This document shows positions 36,209-48,420 of a stretch of DNA of 64,000 bases, piece after piece. The stretch is from Paraphaeosphaeria minitans. Taxonomy: Eukaryota; Ascomycota; Dothideomycetes; Pleosporales; Didymosphaeriaceae. The translations under genes and the position numbers were made by a program. The notes under the pieces were generated by a model. It did not search any database and was not told the DNA's origin. It worked only from the letters and a program-made list of their open reading frames with translations. Location of the stretch: contig WJXW01000009.1 of assembly GCA_015832175.1 (NCBI GenBank), positions 248,001-312,000 of the forward strand, read 5' to 3'. Numbering within the stretch: position 1 is the first letter of the stretch; each line of letters starts with the position of its first letter.

Positions 36209-38391
36209 ATGATGAATGAATGAGGGGGCGATGAGGTGGGGTGGGAGAATGATTGGCAGAGCTTTCGTGGGAGGTGGTGGTGGTGGTGGTGGTGATGGCG
36301 ATGGTGGTGCTACGACACATCACAAATCCTTCCCTGAAGGCTTCGAGAACTAATACCCTAATTACTTATCCATTGGTACACTCTCTCCCGGTGTATGTTG
36401 GAGCGTATTGTAGAACAGATACATGGTCGATTTGAGACGCAATGTGTCTTACGCGAGTGACCTGAGAAATGAAAACAGTGGGTGGGCGCGTGCGAAGGTC
36501 CTGCATCCACTGTGGTGGTAAGTCTTGAGAGCGTAGTCCATAAGGGTGGTTGCTGAGGGTGGGACCCTACTGCCGCGTTCACGTGGGTGATAACGGTCTT
36601 TTGATTTCTTAACATGTGTCGTTTGTGGTGCTGGAGGCACTTGGAAGAGCCGGTCCATCCTGCTTCTTTTGAGTTCATGACCGATGGCTGGACGCTTTCC
36701 TGCTCGGAGTCGACCAGGCCATCTGTTTGGTACATGAGCCGCCTTTTCGTTACGTCAAGCCCGACATACTCCAGGAGGACAAGCATCTAATGCTTGAGTC
36801 TGTTGTCGCCTGTTGGGTACCTACTCGCCAACGGTGCCATCAAGCATTTCTGCATTGGCGCCCGAGGATGTGAAGCTTCGCTGGAGGGTCTGAGCAGGGC
36901 CGTCATCAGGGTACACGACGCCGTGTCGAAAGACAAGCCAGCCTCAAGGAAGAGATGTTCCCGGCCCCGGCGTCGCGAGCGAGAACTCTAGTAGGCAAGC
37001 AATCTATCCAGAACAGTGCTTGGCACTTCGTAGCAGCATTCAGAAAGCCTTAGCTGTGAACACTCACGACAATTTGTCATACCATGGCTTCGATCATTTA
37101 TAGTAAACTGACTTGCAACTGGACCAGACGTGTTCATCGGAGCCCATGTTTCAACCTCAGTCACCCTGAACCTCGACAGTGGGGATTTAAAAAGCTATAG
37201 AGGACGGTGAATCCAGAGGAACATCGTGGCAGTGTAATACCTTCACTGCCTGCGAACAATGTCTCCATACTCCATTGCAGTACCGGAACGCCTACCGTTA
37301 AGAGCCCTGCACATTTGACTGACTGTACCCAGTGGTTCGGAACATGGTTTGATGCATTTGTTGCTCTTCTCGATCAAGAGATGGCCACATAGTGCCACCG
37401 CCGCCAACAATAAGAATGGCAATCTTAGAGATCCTACTGTGAGCATCTACGCTACCTTATTGCATTGCAAGTTTACGATTGTATGATAAAGTGAGTTGAC
37501 GCAGGATGAGGTGCGCTCCAGCCGCGTTCCCATTTCTTGTGTCAGCCAGTGTGTGCCAATATCCCAGATCTGTCAGCCGATTGAGTTGGGAAAAGAACAA
37601 TTAGATCTCGCTGGCTGAGTTCCTGGGAGCTCACCGCACAACCATAAGAAGGATACTGCTAAGGATCTCAGGTGATGATGTGCTCGGCTTGTTTTGTTTC
37701 GTCACACCACCCGTCCGCTGAATCAAATAAATACCATGTCGCCGAATTACAAAAAGAGTTGGCCACTTCCTGGTTGCGAATGTTGATAATATCGCTTAGA
37801 ATGCATACCTATGAGATAGGGCGCACCTCGTGCTACCACGAGTACAAGATCGGACCGCTTCACTGCTGACCGTCAGTTTGTGCGCTCTGCTGACCACTGT
37901 TCAGCTTTGGCTGAACGCACGTGCAAATACAGTTCGGCTTCTGGCCCAGCATCACATTTCTCCGCAACCCAAGATTGGCTACTTGGTGGAATTTGGGGCT
38001 GGATATACCGCCAGCTGTGACTTGCAATATACGCCCAGTCGAAATACTCAGGGTTGCAGCTGACCAAATGGTTTGTTTTGGGTGCAGTGGCTTTCACGTT
38101 TGTGCCGTATGGTCAAAGATCGGCTCGCTCGCCTCGGGTGCGCCTCGATCATGTCAGTCTCAGCCGCATATGCAGAGGAATGATCGCTTATCAGCCTTAA
38201 GCGGTCAACGACCCTGCATTACTTCAGCCATACTCTGGACAAAAAATAGTCCGCACTCGCTATTGCTTTAAAATCGCACCGTGATTTCAGCCAAAGTGTT
38301 GTTGCTGTGCATCTTCATACTTTGGTAGACTGCGTTATCGAATTGATTCCTCTGACGCAGCTACGAGTTAATATCATTCCCTCGGCCAACA
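36209..38391. other. 2.2-kb intergenic region, nothing recognised
   Basis: Only short, motif-free frames occur. A brief GGT/GTG run lies at about 36272-36305. No repeat array, RNA gene or promoter element could be supported. Confidence 0.55.
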
Positions 38392-40848
38392 ATGGGACCT
38401 CTGCTCCGCCGAGAGCACCTTGAACGAACATCGATTCTGAAGGAGATACTGGACCACGTTTCTGAGTACGCTACTAAATACGATAAGATCGACTATCTCC
38501 CACTGGAAAAAGAGGTCTTGAAGCCGGTTTTGGCCGATAAATTCGATCCCGAGACCCAGATTCGCGGTTTCTTGCGGACATTCCAACACACAATAGCTTA
38601 CAAGTTGGTAAGTACGCCAAAGTCAACGTAACTCGGGTTCTAGACTGACATCTTTTCGAGGCAATCGAAAGAATTCAAAGTGAGGAGCTTAAGAAACAGA
38701 TCACAGAATTCGTAGACGGGAAGGATACGAAAACCATCATCAACGGCAAGAGCTTCCGGGTCGACCTCCACCGAAGCCCGCCTGTGCAACATCACTTCTC
38801 GCTGACTGATGAGCTGAAGAAGCTTTTTGTCTGCACGATTGACTTGAAAGCGGCAATAAGCGATGTCTTCCATCCGAAGCACAAGTATGTAAAGAACCTA
38901 CCAATAATATACGAAGACGCACAAAACACGAAGCTCTTAGAGGTAAGTGATTAGCGATACCATGATCTTTGCTACATAATCAGTCTTTTATTCTTAGTCT
39001 ATGCCATGATACTGACTTCATGACAGTGCTACAGTGAAGTTCCATTCGCGAACTGGGGTCAAACGGTTTCGAACTCGCCCAGATTCACCTTCCTTCCCAC
39101 TACCGTTCGTGGTGTCCAGCGCATTGTGCAGTTCACAGCTGCCAACAACTACCGTGTGCGATGTGCTGGATATCGTCACAGTTGGAGCCCTATTTTTTCC
39201 CAAGACAACGAATTGTTCATCTCATTCGTCAACCTAAATACAGTCAACACGCTTCCGGACCCGACCTCACTCATACCTGGCGAGTATGATCCATTGGCTG
39301 TACCAGAGCTCAAAGGCATTGAGCTCAAGGAAGAAACGGTACCGGGGAAAAAACGATTGTGTCGTGTCGGTGTCGCGGTCACGAACGAAGAGTTCCGCCG
39401 ATGGGCGGTTGGGGGGAAAACCTGGTCTCTACCCGCTGATGTGATTCTAGTTGAGGTATGTACCCTGTAAAAGTAAGCTGCAACACTAGGACTCAAGGTC
39501 TAATGCACTCATAGGTGACCATAGGAGGTGTTAATGGGCCTATTTGTCATGGTGCTGGCATAACCCACAAAACTTTGTCCGACTACGTTCGATGCCTCGA
39601 ATATGTCGATTGTCATGGCCAGCTACAGATTGTCGACGACGAGGTCCAGATCAAGGCAGCCGCAGGGGCCTTCGGCCTACTTGGTGTCGTGACCCACATT
39701 ACCTTCGAGCTCGATGCCATGACCTATGCGGTCATGGTAAGTACCACCTCTCAATGTGCCCCTAGCAGTGATTGACCTGTGACAGAAACCACTGAAAGAA
39801 GATGTGGGCCTGGGTGTGCCGCCGTTGGACAAGAATGATATTCCAGAAGCATTGCGAAGCGACTGGTTCGATGCGCCAGATGCTGATCAACAATTGACTT
39901 CTGCAACAGCCGAATTCAAAAACAGAGCAGCAAACGAATACTACAGCGAGTAAGCTAACGTCATTTCTTTCATCCAAGGTGATACGATAGCTAACTCGTA
40001 TAGATGGTTCTGGTTCCCATATCAAAGAAAAATATGGACCAATACTTTCAATACCACATCAGAAGCAACAGGTGCTATCGACTATCCCGACGATAAGAAC
40101 GTGTTCCTTCAGTGGGTGCAGAACTGGCTGGGAGGCGTCGTGACCACCGATCCTTTTTTCAACGCGATACCAGGCTACTGGCAGGCTCAACTTCTTGCCA
40201 CCCTTGCGATGGCGACGCTTCCCCCGACTCTCGGCGAGAACAACACTCCCACGTACAAGACCTTCCTCCCCAATGCCCTGCACTTCCGCCGTGGGATACA
40301 GAACATGCGAGTCCGCGACATCGAACTCCAGATACCACTGCCCCCACGCAAAGATGACCCGTCGAAGCCAGACTTCAGCATCGTTCAGCGTGCCTGGTGG
40401 GATGTCATCAAGCTAGTCTACAAAGATGCTGACACGGGAAGCGACCCATCTTCGGCCATGCGCGTGGCTCTGGAGATGCGTCTCATGGCGGGAAGTGACG
40501 TGCTCATGGCACCGCAAAAGGGCAACGATCTGGGAACATTGTCGATCGAAGTGCTCACGTTGCCCGACGCTGTGGCCGACGATGAGTGGCTCGATTTTGC
40601 GCAACGAGTCATCGACACGTGGATGAGCTACGGCGGCAACACGCGACCTCAATTGGGCGAAAGAATGGGACTATTTCAAGTTCAGAGGCGTGGAAGCGAG
40701 GAGGTATCTGAAGGAGGTTGCATACAAGGATCAAATCCTAGAGTTTCGGGGGATGCTTGGCGAGATCGGGAAGCAGCACGGCTGGACGCTGGATGAGTTG
40801 CAGCGGAGGTTTTCGAACGAGCTCTGGGATAAAATGGTGTACGAGTGA
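38392..40848 (+). CDS. FAD-linked oxidase (VAO type, sugar-lactone-oxidase-like) with an apparent frameshift
   Basis: Six exons: 38392-38607, 38661-38942, 39027-39455, 39515-39736, 39786-39949 and 40004-40848. The first five introns are clean GT-AG and phase-consistent. An N-terminal helical extension of about 170 residues precedes the FAD-binding domain, seen in FTFLPTTVRGVQRIVQFTA, VRCAGYRHSWSP (where the His is the likely covalent FAD attachment site), VTIGGVNGPICHGAGITHKT and AAAGAFGLLGVVTHITFELD. Exon 6 carries the substrate domain but is one nucleotide too long: near 40650 the frame must slip from codons ending NTRP to the frame reading WAKEWDYFKFRGVEARRYL and ending ELWDKMVYE. Without the slip, the protein ends in unrelated sequence at 40796. 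This is a recent pseudogene or a sequence error. Relatives oxidise sugar lactones or secondary metabolites with O2. Confidence 0.75.
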
Positions 40849-40864
40849 GAAGGCTTTGCAGGTA

Positions 40865-40934
40865 CCGTATAGTTTTACAGGTAAGGTTTGCGACCATAGC
40901 GGTGAGTCCAGCCCTTACCTGTAAAACTATACGG
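40865..40934. repeat. Perfect 22-bp inverted repeat with a 26-nt loop
   Basis: The left arm 40865-40886 starts ccgtatagttttacag and continues gtaagg; the right arm 40913-40934 is its exact reverse complement. It begins 16 nt after the stop codon of the FAD-oxidase gene. It could form a strong hairpin in the 3' UTR or be the footprint of a small inverted-repeat element. Confidence 0.9.
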
Positions 40935-42237
40935 CATCAGAGGCTCCAATATCGTATAACTGTAGTCTCACATTTTATGCTTCTGCCGCTAGTTCTCGCA
41001 GTGAAACGAGTACGCTTTTCTTCATTCGTTCCCAGTCTTTTTGAAAACTCTCCAGTACAGCCATGATTCGACCTCTACCTGATTGTGATTGTGATCACTT
41101 ATTAGGAAACACTTTCCTTGGAAATGGCCTAAATCTCAATGAAGGTTGACCCACCACAGCGAGAGACCACATAAACTAGCACTTCATTTCGTTTGAAATA
41201 TCAGGGTATACTAGTAAGCTATACTTTATAAATGTATTGTACAGTGGGTGTGCACAGAATAAGGTGTTCTGAAAGCCTAGTTTTCTGTGTCAGCCACTGT
41301 GTAGGACTGGGCTTCATGGAATGATGCATCCATTGCATGGGTTCCGCAACTTGATTCTCTGCAAGATGGACACACGAGATTCCGGTACGACGTTATAGCC
41401 TCGATGTGCATCGGCCGAACGTACATCGGCCGAAAGTCGATCTACATTGATAGCTGGTGTACACAGCATATTTGCCTTGAAGCATATCATCTGCTGTAGA
41501 CTAGTCTAGCGGAATTGTTTTAAGATCCGACCGTCCGACTCTCCGCTAAGTCGAAGCTTGTTAGGTTGGGGTCGTATCACACATGGATATAGATTGCGAT
41601 CCCCACCCAATACCACGCAAACCTTGACATAAACGAGCATAATACGGTCTGGAATTGCGAACAACTGGTCCCTGACGAACGTACCTCATGTGGGTAATGC
41701 TTGCCTCGAGGCTTCAGCAAGCTTTGCGGACCCCCATCACATATGCGGACTTTCGTCACCGCCACGACCGGTATCAGCTTCTTCCAGCAATCAAAGTCGC
41801 ATACAACTATTGGATCTGCACATACATTTCAAAGTATATGTTGCTAAGTCATCTCTCTGCCCTCGGCCGAGGTCAATTTTACATGGGGCCCCGTGTTGCA
41901 CTATTCTAGCGTTCGAACAAGCGCTTCAATAAGCGGAGACCAACGGCTATCATGGACTCATGTTGCTCAAAGAGCCAATGGGCTTCGGGAGCATTTGACC
42001 ATCCCTACAAAGCGCGATTTTGCACTGCGCAGGTGGTCTAATTGTGTTATCTGTACCCCGACCGGTGAGGTAACATGAGTTGCATCTATTAAGCAACCAC
42101 GCCGCACATTTCAACGAAGCGCATTCGAAAGTTGTTCAGCATTGTACAAGGGCTGGAGTATCATACGCATATTTGCCAGCTAAAAGAAAAAGACACCGAG
42201 CTGTGTCGGGACACCGCGTCTTGGTTAACTCGACGTC
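40935..42237. other. Intergenic, nothing recognised
   Basis: A gap between the FAD-oxidase hairpin and the P450 start. A short doubled catcggccgaa phrase occurs near 41407-41433. Otherwise no feature is seen. Confidence 0.55.
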
Positions 42238-44020
42238 ATGTCGTACGAAGCCATCACCCGACTTGCGGTCCTACTTCCGGCACTTTCTGTAAGAGTCTCT
42301 TCTATATATTGCCACAGAACCTGACGAATCTACCTAGGTCTTCTACGTCGTCGTTCGTGTATTCTACAACCTATTCCTCCATCCACTACGCTCTTTCCCC
42401 GGCCCACTCGCGGGTCGCGCTACAATTCTACCATCGCAGAGACAGACGTTGAAAGGGGCATTCCCGTATTGGCTGCACCAACTACATCTCAAGTACGGGT
42501 CTATTGTTAGATTTGCGCCAGACGAGCTATCTGTCATCGACTCCGCAGTGTGGAAAGATGTTTACGGACACCGAACAACGAATTCGTTCACGAAAGAGAA
42601 AACGTTTTACGGTCCAGACTTTTATGGTAACCCGCCTGGATTAATTCGCTCGGATAATACTTCCCATGCAAGGCAGCGAAAGCTCGTATCCCATGCATTC
42701 AGCGATAAAGCGCTGAAGGAGCAGGAGCAGATCCTCAAGGGGTATGCAAATCTTCTTGTCAAGCAGCTCACCACGGCTTCTCAACATGGCGAGGTGGACG
42801 TGGTCAGGTTTTACAATTACACGACATTTGACATCATGGCCGATTTGACGTTCGGGGAACCTCTTGGTCTACTGCAAGAATCGAAGTACATCCCTTGGGT
42901 CGCGGCACTGTTTGGCAGTGTCAGGCTCATGACTATTACGGGTGTAGTGAAACGCTGGCCTTTAATCGATGACATGCTTCAGCGATGTTTGCCAAAAGGT
43001 CTCAAGGAGAATAGAAGACAGCACATGCTGTTCTCGAGCGAAAGAGTGGACAAGCGAATGCAGAAACAGACAGATCGTCCAGATAGTAAGTTGTCACTTC
43101 ATATCAGCAATAGACTGCGACTTATTGGTGTTCCAGTTTGGACTTATGTCATGAAGGAAGGTAAAGACGAAAATGGTGAGATGACTGGACTGCTTCCGAC
43201 GCAGCTTCACAGCAATGCGTCAACGTTCATGTTGGCTGGAACAGAGACCACAGCCACCGAATTAAGCGGCATCACGTACTACCTCCATCAACGACCCGAG
43301 AAGCTAGCACGTCTGAAGCAGGAAGTGCGTAGTGCCTTCGCATCCGTTGACGACATGACGATGACGAAGCTGTCGCAGCTGAAATATCTCAATGCATGCA
43401 TAGAAGAAGGGTACCTATTACATGCCCCCTTACTGTGTGTTTAGTCTCACGTCTAACAATTGTCGAATAGACTGAGGATATATCCCCCTGTTCCGGGGTT
43501 GATACCACGAGTTACGCCCGGCGCTGGTGCGAACGTTGCAGGCAGATGGATTCCTGGCGGGGTATGTTGAGCCTGATGCGGCCTTCCAGCACGATTCGTT
43601 GACGCTGACATTTCTGCTACCGTAGGCCATTGTTTCCATCGCGCATTACGCAGCCTATCATTCGCCGTCTAATTTCAAGGATCCCGACTCTTTCGTTCCG
43701 GAGCGCTGGCTGCCCGAGGGACAGCAAGAGTATGGGTCGGACAATAAGGAAGTGCTCAACGCGTTCTCGTTTGGGCCAAGGAACTGTTTGGGCAAGAAGT
43801 GAGTTCAACGATTTCCCAACGTCGCGCTTGTTGCACACTAGGAAGGCATGAGATTAACGACGATAGCCTCGCGTACCACGAAATGCGACTTATCCTGGCG
43901 ACTGTGATGTTCAGCTTTGACATGGAGTTGAGCAAGGAGGCGGACGATTGGACGCGGCACGGATGCCACGTTTTGTGGGAAAAACCAGCGATGATGGCAA
44001 GATTGACTGTCGCGAATTAA
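42238..44020 (+). CDS. Cytochrome P450 monooxygenase, 496 aa
   Basis: Exons 42238-42288, 42338-43085, 43137-43410, 43471-43561, 43626-43798 and 43867-44020 join in frame through five GT-AG introns of 49-68 nt. The N-terminal anchor ([20 protein letters not shown], then [14 protein letters not shown]) suits an ER membrane tail and is followed by the Pro-rich hinge RSFPGPLAG. Helix I has [12 protein letters not shown], helix K the ExxR motif as EEGLRIYPP, then FVPERW and the heme loop [12 protein letters not shown] with the Cys ligand. All catalytic features are intact. The whole recalls the CYP65-type enzymes that include isotrichodermin C-15 hydroxylase, but the substrate cannot be assigned. 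It lies between a frameshifted FAD oxidase and a dead regulator, suggesting a remnant of a secondary-metabolism or detoxification group. Confidence 0.95.
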
Positions 44021-44276
44021 TTCTTCGCTCAATGGCTCCTCACTTGGACGAGATGCGCGTCGGTACCTTCTACAATATTCAAGGCTAGCGGCTGCTTGTT
44101 CCAATAAATCATCACATCCTGTGCGATGTAATCGAGCCAAATGTATTGGTGATACCTCTTGTATCTTAGCTCGTCTCGTTAATCCTGCACTTGAGTGCTG
44201 CTTCTTCACATCTTGGTCCTGTCTCCTTCCCTACGGTAACCATTCTTGATATCTCACTCTTGGTCGACTTCTCGAG

Positions 44277-44990
44277 ATGCCGTCTTACAGGAGTGGACCG
44301 AAAAGGGTCTGGAAGAGGTTTGTTCGTTGGTCAGTCCTATCCTTCAGGCATCTGGCGAGCAGGCACTGACACTGGTTTCAAAACAGGTGCGGTCTCGGCC
44401 AGAGCAGGTGGCAGAAGAAGCCAGTGGAGAGCATACAGCTCCAAGAAGCCCAGAGCACGCAAACGAATACGCAACCGCGTTCGGAGGCACTACGCGGTAC
44501 TGGTGTTGCTTGTCGACGAGTGCCATCATCGTCCACAGATGAAATTCAGCCAGCACCAGTTGTTTCAGGGCGTGTGCATCTCGACGCCATAACGAAGCCT
44601 CGCGGATCGCGGATGGCGTCCGTCCGACGCGAGGTGATAGAAAAAGAGCTACTTCCTGGGCACACACCACTGCTCGCTAACCGCAAGACGTATGCGAGGC
44701 GGACAGTGACTGACAGCCCCCACCGGTCGAGTAGCAGTGACGACAGCGAAGGTGAGGACGATGAAGACATGCCTGTTGCCAACTTCCTGCAGAGAGGATA
44801 CAAACTTCAAAACTCCGACTCTCGTAATCACCTGAGGATCGTGCGGAAGTCAGCTCTGTCCCCGTTGAACGGTTGCGACCAGGCTCCTCCAAATCAAAGG
44901 CGACGAACCCCGGCACCATTCTCGTTGCCAGTGAATGAGGCGCAGGGTCAATCAACGAAGTTGCGAGTGAGTAGTGTTGAAATGTCTTGA
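44277..44990 (+). CDS. Hypothetical protein, two exons, 214 aa (weak)
   Basis: An ATG at 44277 opens MPSYRSGPKRVWKR; a 69-nt GT-AG intron (44318-44386) joins in frame to an exon ending at 44990. The product is Ser/Arg-rich with an acidic run (SSSSDDSEGEDDEDMPVANF) and resembles a disordered nuclear protein. No domain is recognised. It follows the P450 gene by 256 nt on the same strand. The intron donor GTTTGT is not ideal, so the gene model is tentative, and the frame could be non-coding. Confidence 0.3.
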
Positions 44991-45715
44991 AACAAAATCA
45001 ACGCTAATGTGCGCAGTGATGCCACCATTGCCTAGCGAGCAACCACATCCATCTGCTCATAGGTTTCTATGACGCAAGTCTGATGTCTAGATGCGTATTA
45101 TGCATTGTCTTGGGTGTATGACGATACGTTTTTTTTTTCTGGATTTCTTTGCCACAGTCTTTACAGCGCAATACCCTTTGGAAGAATATTGCAGTGCCCT
45201 GCATAGCTTCATCATACTGCCACTCTCTGTACTCCTGCCACCTCGGTATAATATATCATCTCCTTCGCTTAGCATGGTGCTCGTGTTGCTCTAGATGACA
45301 GACACGTGACATGGAACATTCGTATGCCACTGTACTTCATGAAAGCATCCTCGTAGCGCTTCTGTCGTCCAAATCCCGAATCTTGATGTTGCTCTCATTC
45401 GCCAGAGGCGGGCTCACTGATGCAACAGCAGCCACAATACGGCAATCCCCTCTCCTGAAGATTGGACCAGGGGTTAGGAGGCGTCGCGGCCAGAATGACC
45501 TCGTGTCGGAAGAATCAGATGCCTGTAGACAAGCCCCAGATCCATCAGAAAATATTCCGCATTGGAATTTCTATACACCCTATGATGGGGACGCGACAAG
45601 AGTTTCTGTGGGGAAGAGAGGCATCCAAGAAAGGAAGTACCTCGGCTACCTATGATGCGCGTCGATCAAAGTAGCGATACGCTGCAGCGACACTGCACGC
45701 GATGAGGTGCTACCT

Positions 45716-47544
45716 ATGCCACCTGTAGCCTCTACAAGGCGAGGACGCCGAATCTCGCCCAAAGCATGCGACGCCTGTAGCTCTCGCAAGGTGCAATGTA
45801 TCATAGAAGGGGACAGCCAGGTCTGCAATCGCTGCGCAGCGAACCAGATACCTAGACTGCACGTTTCTTAGCCTGCGCAAACCGCGCGGGCCACGGTATG
45901 CTTACCCTTGTGTGCAAAGGAGATACTGTGCTGACTTTCTGTGATGGCCGTTCAATACGTTCGGTGTCCAAGTGGGCGACCTCTCCCTCGCATACTTCTG
46001 CGATTCATCGGTCCTACGACAAAAAATCGTGCGAGACTATCTCGACCTCGTATACCCGCTGCTTCCTCCCGTCTACCGCGGAACCTTGCGCGCGCAAATT
46101 GAAACCAACACCACAGATGCAGCGGAACACGAACCGGCCTTCTTCAGGCTCTGCCTCGCGCTGTGTGCTGTGACGGTGGCATAGTTCCCGAAGAAGTTCA
46201 ACAGATACAGCAGGGGAAGATATGCCGATATCGGTGCGATGGTTGACCGTGCGTGTCATCTAGTATTGCTCAGTAGGATTTCTTCAGAACTTATGTGGCA
46301 GGAACATCCAGCTACTAGCGCTGTCATTGTATCTGTGCTGCTTGCTACCGCAAGCCTGTATGCTGGAAGAGCGAACCAAAGGATGGGGTTACGCAATCGA
46401 GGCCATCCACTTCTTCCGTACGCTGGGACTCTACCGACGACAAGGTTACGAGCACTTGCCGCCTCTCGAAAGAGAGTTTTGCAAGCGAACGTTCTGGCTG
46501 CTTTACATCATGCAAATACAGGACTGTCTTTCGGCCGTCATTCCTCACACTGGGCTTAGCTTTGATCCTCTTCGAACTGACTGGCAATTTATGGTTCCTC
46601 GGGAACTCGACGATGAGGATATTGTAAACCCAGTCGCTCTTGTCACCGGTACCCGAGCGTATTTAGGACTGCCGGTGATCTCCGGCTTCATTGCTCTGGT
46701 CACGGTCTATCTCTTTGATCTCGTTTCCTCTGGCCTTCCCGGCTTCTATCCTCCTGTCTACGCCATGAGCTTCAACAGTGTCCGCGCTTCGATACATCCC
46801 GGCCAATCGCGTGGAATGGATGCCACTTTGAGCCTGAACAACCTACTTCGCATTGTGAGGAAAGTGCAGACGGTACTTGAGCAACTACCAAATGAGCTCA
46901 GCATCTCGAGGCAGCCCCAAACACCCGAAGGATAAGCGCCGAGCTCTGAGCTACTAGAGAACCAGTTCAACATCATGAAAGCCAACATCCACATCACGGG
47001 TCTCTACATACAGAGCACTATCTTGGAAGCATGCTCTAGTGCTTTCGCGCAATCGAGTGGCGAGATGGCCAGATCGCCTCTTGAAATAGGGTGAAGCCCG
47101 GGCACTTCGCCTCGAACCCAGATCTGGGTGTACAGAAAGAGCACCGCGAAGGAGCTTCTTGATATGCTCAATTTCTGTCCTTCGAAGAGCCTGGAGGCAA
47201 ACGGGCATTCCGCGATTGTGAAAATCCGCGAGGTTGCGGCCACTCTACTCAACAATGATGGCGCATCCGAAGTTTCTTCTGAGCAAGAAGAAGAATCGCG
47301 GCGGTATGTCACACAATTTGCCAGCATCCTGGCCAATATAGACTATTTGGGTCAGGCTATCATGATTGCACCCGACTCGTCTAAGGAGGCTGCGCCGCCA
47401 AAGATAATAAAGAAGCGTGGACGCAAGAAGAAAAGTGCAGAAAATGCTCAGATTATCGTATACATGCCTGACGCCAACCACCCAATCTCTTTGGACTTTG
47501 CTCACCACGCTAGAGCAGCGGAATACCCCTCTCCCTGTTCCTAG
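45716..47544 (+). pseudogene. Broken Zn2Cys6 fungal-specific transcription factor
   Basis: Starts MPPVASTRRGRRISPKACDA and carries five zinc-binding Cys in frame (C-x2-C-x6-C-x8-C-x2-C), but the sixth, in CTFLSLRKPRGPR, is in another frame after a slip near 45855, and a stop follows at 45869. Downstream, TF-domain sequence is clear (VGDLSLAYFCDSSVLRQKIV, RDYLDLVYPLLPPVYRGTLR, then in a second frame GWGYAIEAIHFFRTLGLYRR and REFCKRTFWLLYIMQIQDCL). It is interrupted by TAG at 46182, a frame change near 46390, TAA at 46933 and TGA at 47092. Each stop could derive from CAG, CAA or CGA by one C-to-T change. Introns might explain one lesion but not all. The 3' end overlaps the convergent RTA1-like gene. 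It was presumably a pathway regulator of this neighbourhood. Confidence 0.85.
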
Positions 47545-48420
47545 TCGCTCTCAACAATATCCCCGGATGGACAGCCGCGGTTATCACCACAGCCGTAAAC
47601 ATCAAGCTCGCATCGAACACATACAGATACACCTCTGTGTTATACAGCTTCCCGCTCGAACCCGACATGAACTCCACCAACCGGAAAGAACTCCGCACAA
47701 CAATCAGCCCGCTGACCGCGTACAGCATCCACATGGACCTCGCCCAGTTCTTAAACTCCAACGACACCTCAGTGGGCTCCAACACCAGCCTCCGATGAAA
47801 CACCACCACGCTGAGGATAAACACCGCAAACGCACCAAGTTGCACGCCCAGCCCAGCCACCACGATCGTATTCCCCGTCTTCACGCCCGCCGCATCGCCG
47901 CTCGCCTGCATTGCCGTGCCCATCATCTGCGTCACGAAGCTGCCGATGTCGATGACGACGTAGATCTTCGTTGTCCAGCGCGGTGACAGAACGGCATGGT
48001 GCGTGGCATCCAGCGCGCGGATGATGCGGCCTAGCGACATGTAGACAGATGCGGCGAGGAGGGGGGCGGATGCTAGGATGAGCATGAGTTGGAGGAGGTA
48101 GGGGCTGCCGTTGCGGATGTCGGAGTGGGACCACGCGCGGCCGTAGTAGCCTGATGCTTCGCCTAGAGGGATCATGGTCAGCTGGTGTGTAATTCAAGAT
48201 GTGTACGACGGAGAAGGAGGCCAGGATGCCGAGGGGAGCATATACCTGCGCAGCCGAGCACGAAGGGGATGAAGAACCATGCGCGGAGGGGTATGAGCAT
48301 GCAGATGTGCACGAGGCCTCCGAGGCTGAAGAGGGCGACGAATGCGTAGCCTGCGGTGGCGGATGGGGTGTACGGGTAGAGGTCGAAGTCGGCATCGCCG
48401 CGTGCGGTCAACATGGTCAT
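47510..48420 (-). CDS. RTA1-like seven-helix membrane protein, 275 aa
   Basis: Exon 1 (48420-48246) and exon 2 (48162-47510) are joined by an 83-nt GT-AG intron, giving LGCAGEASGYYGRA across the junction. Family blocks: LYPYTPSATAGYAFVALFSL, IPFVLGCAGEASGYYGRAWS, SPYLLQLMLILASAPLLAAS, VYMSLGRIIRALD, TKIYVVIDIGSFVTQMMGTA, then GSGDAA-type loop, YAVSGLIVVRSSFRLVEFM and EVYLYVFDASLMF. About seven hydrophobic segments are visible. RTA1/RTM1/Rsb1 relatives in fungi are linked to resistance to toxic compounds and to sphingoid-base or lipid export at the plasma membrane. Here it is slightly shorter than usual (about 300 aa). Its position beside the P450 and regulator pseudogene fits a self-protection role, which is inference. 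Confidence 0.9.
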
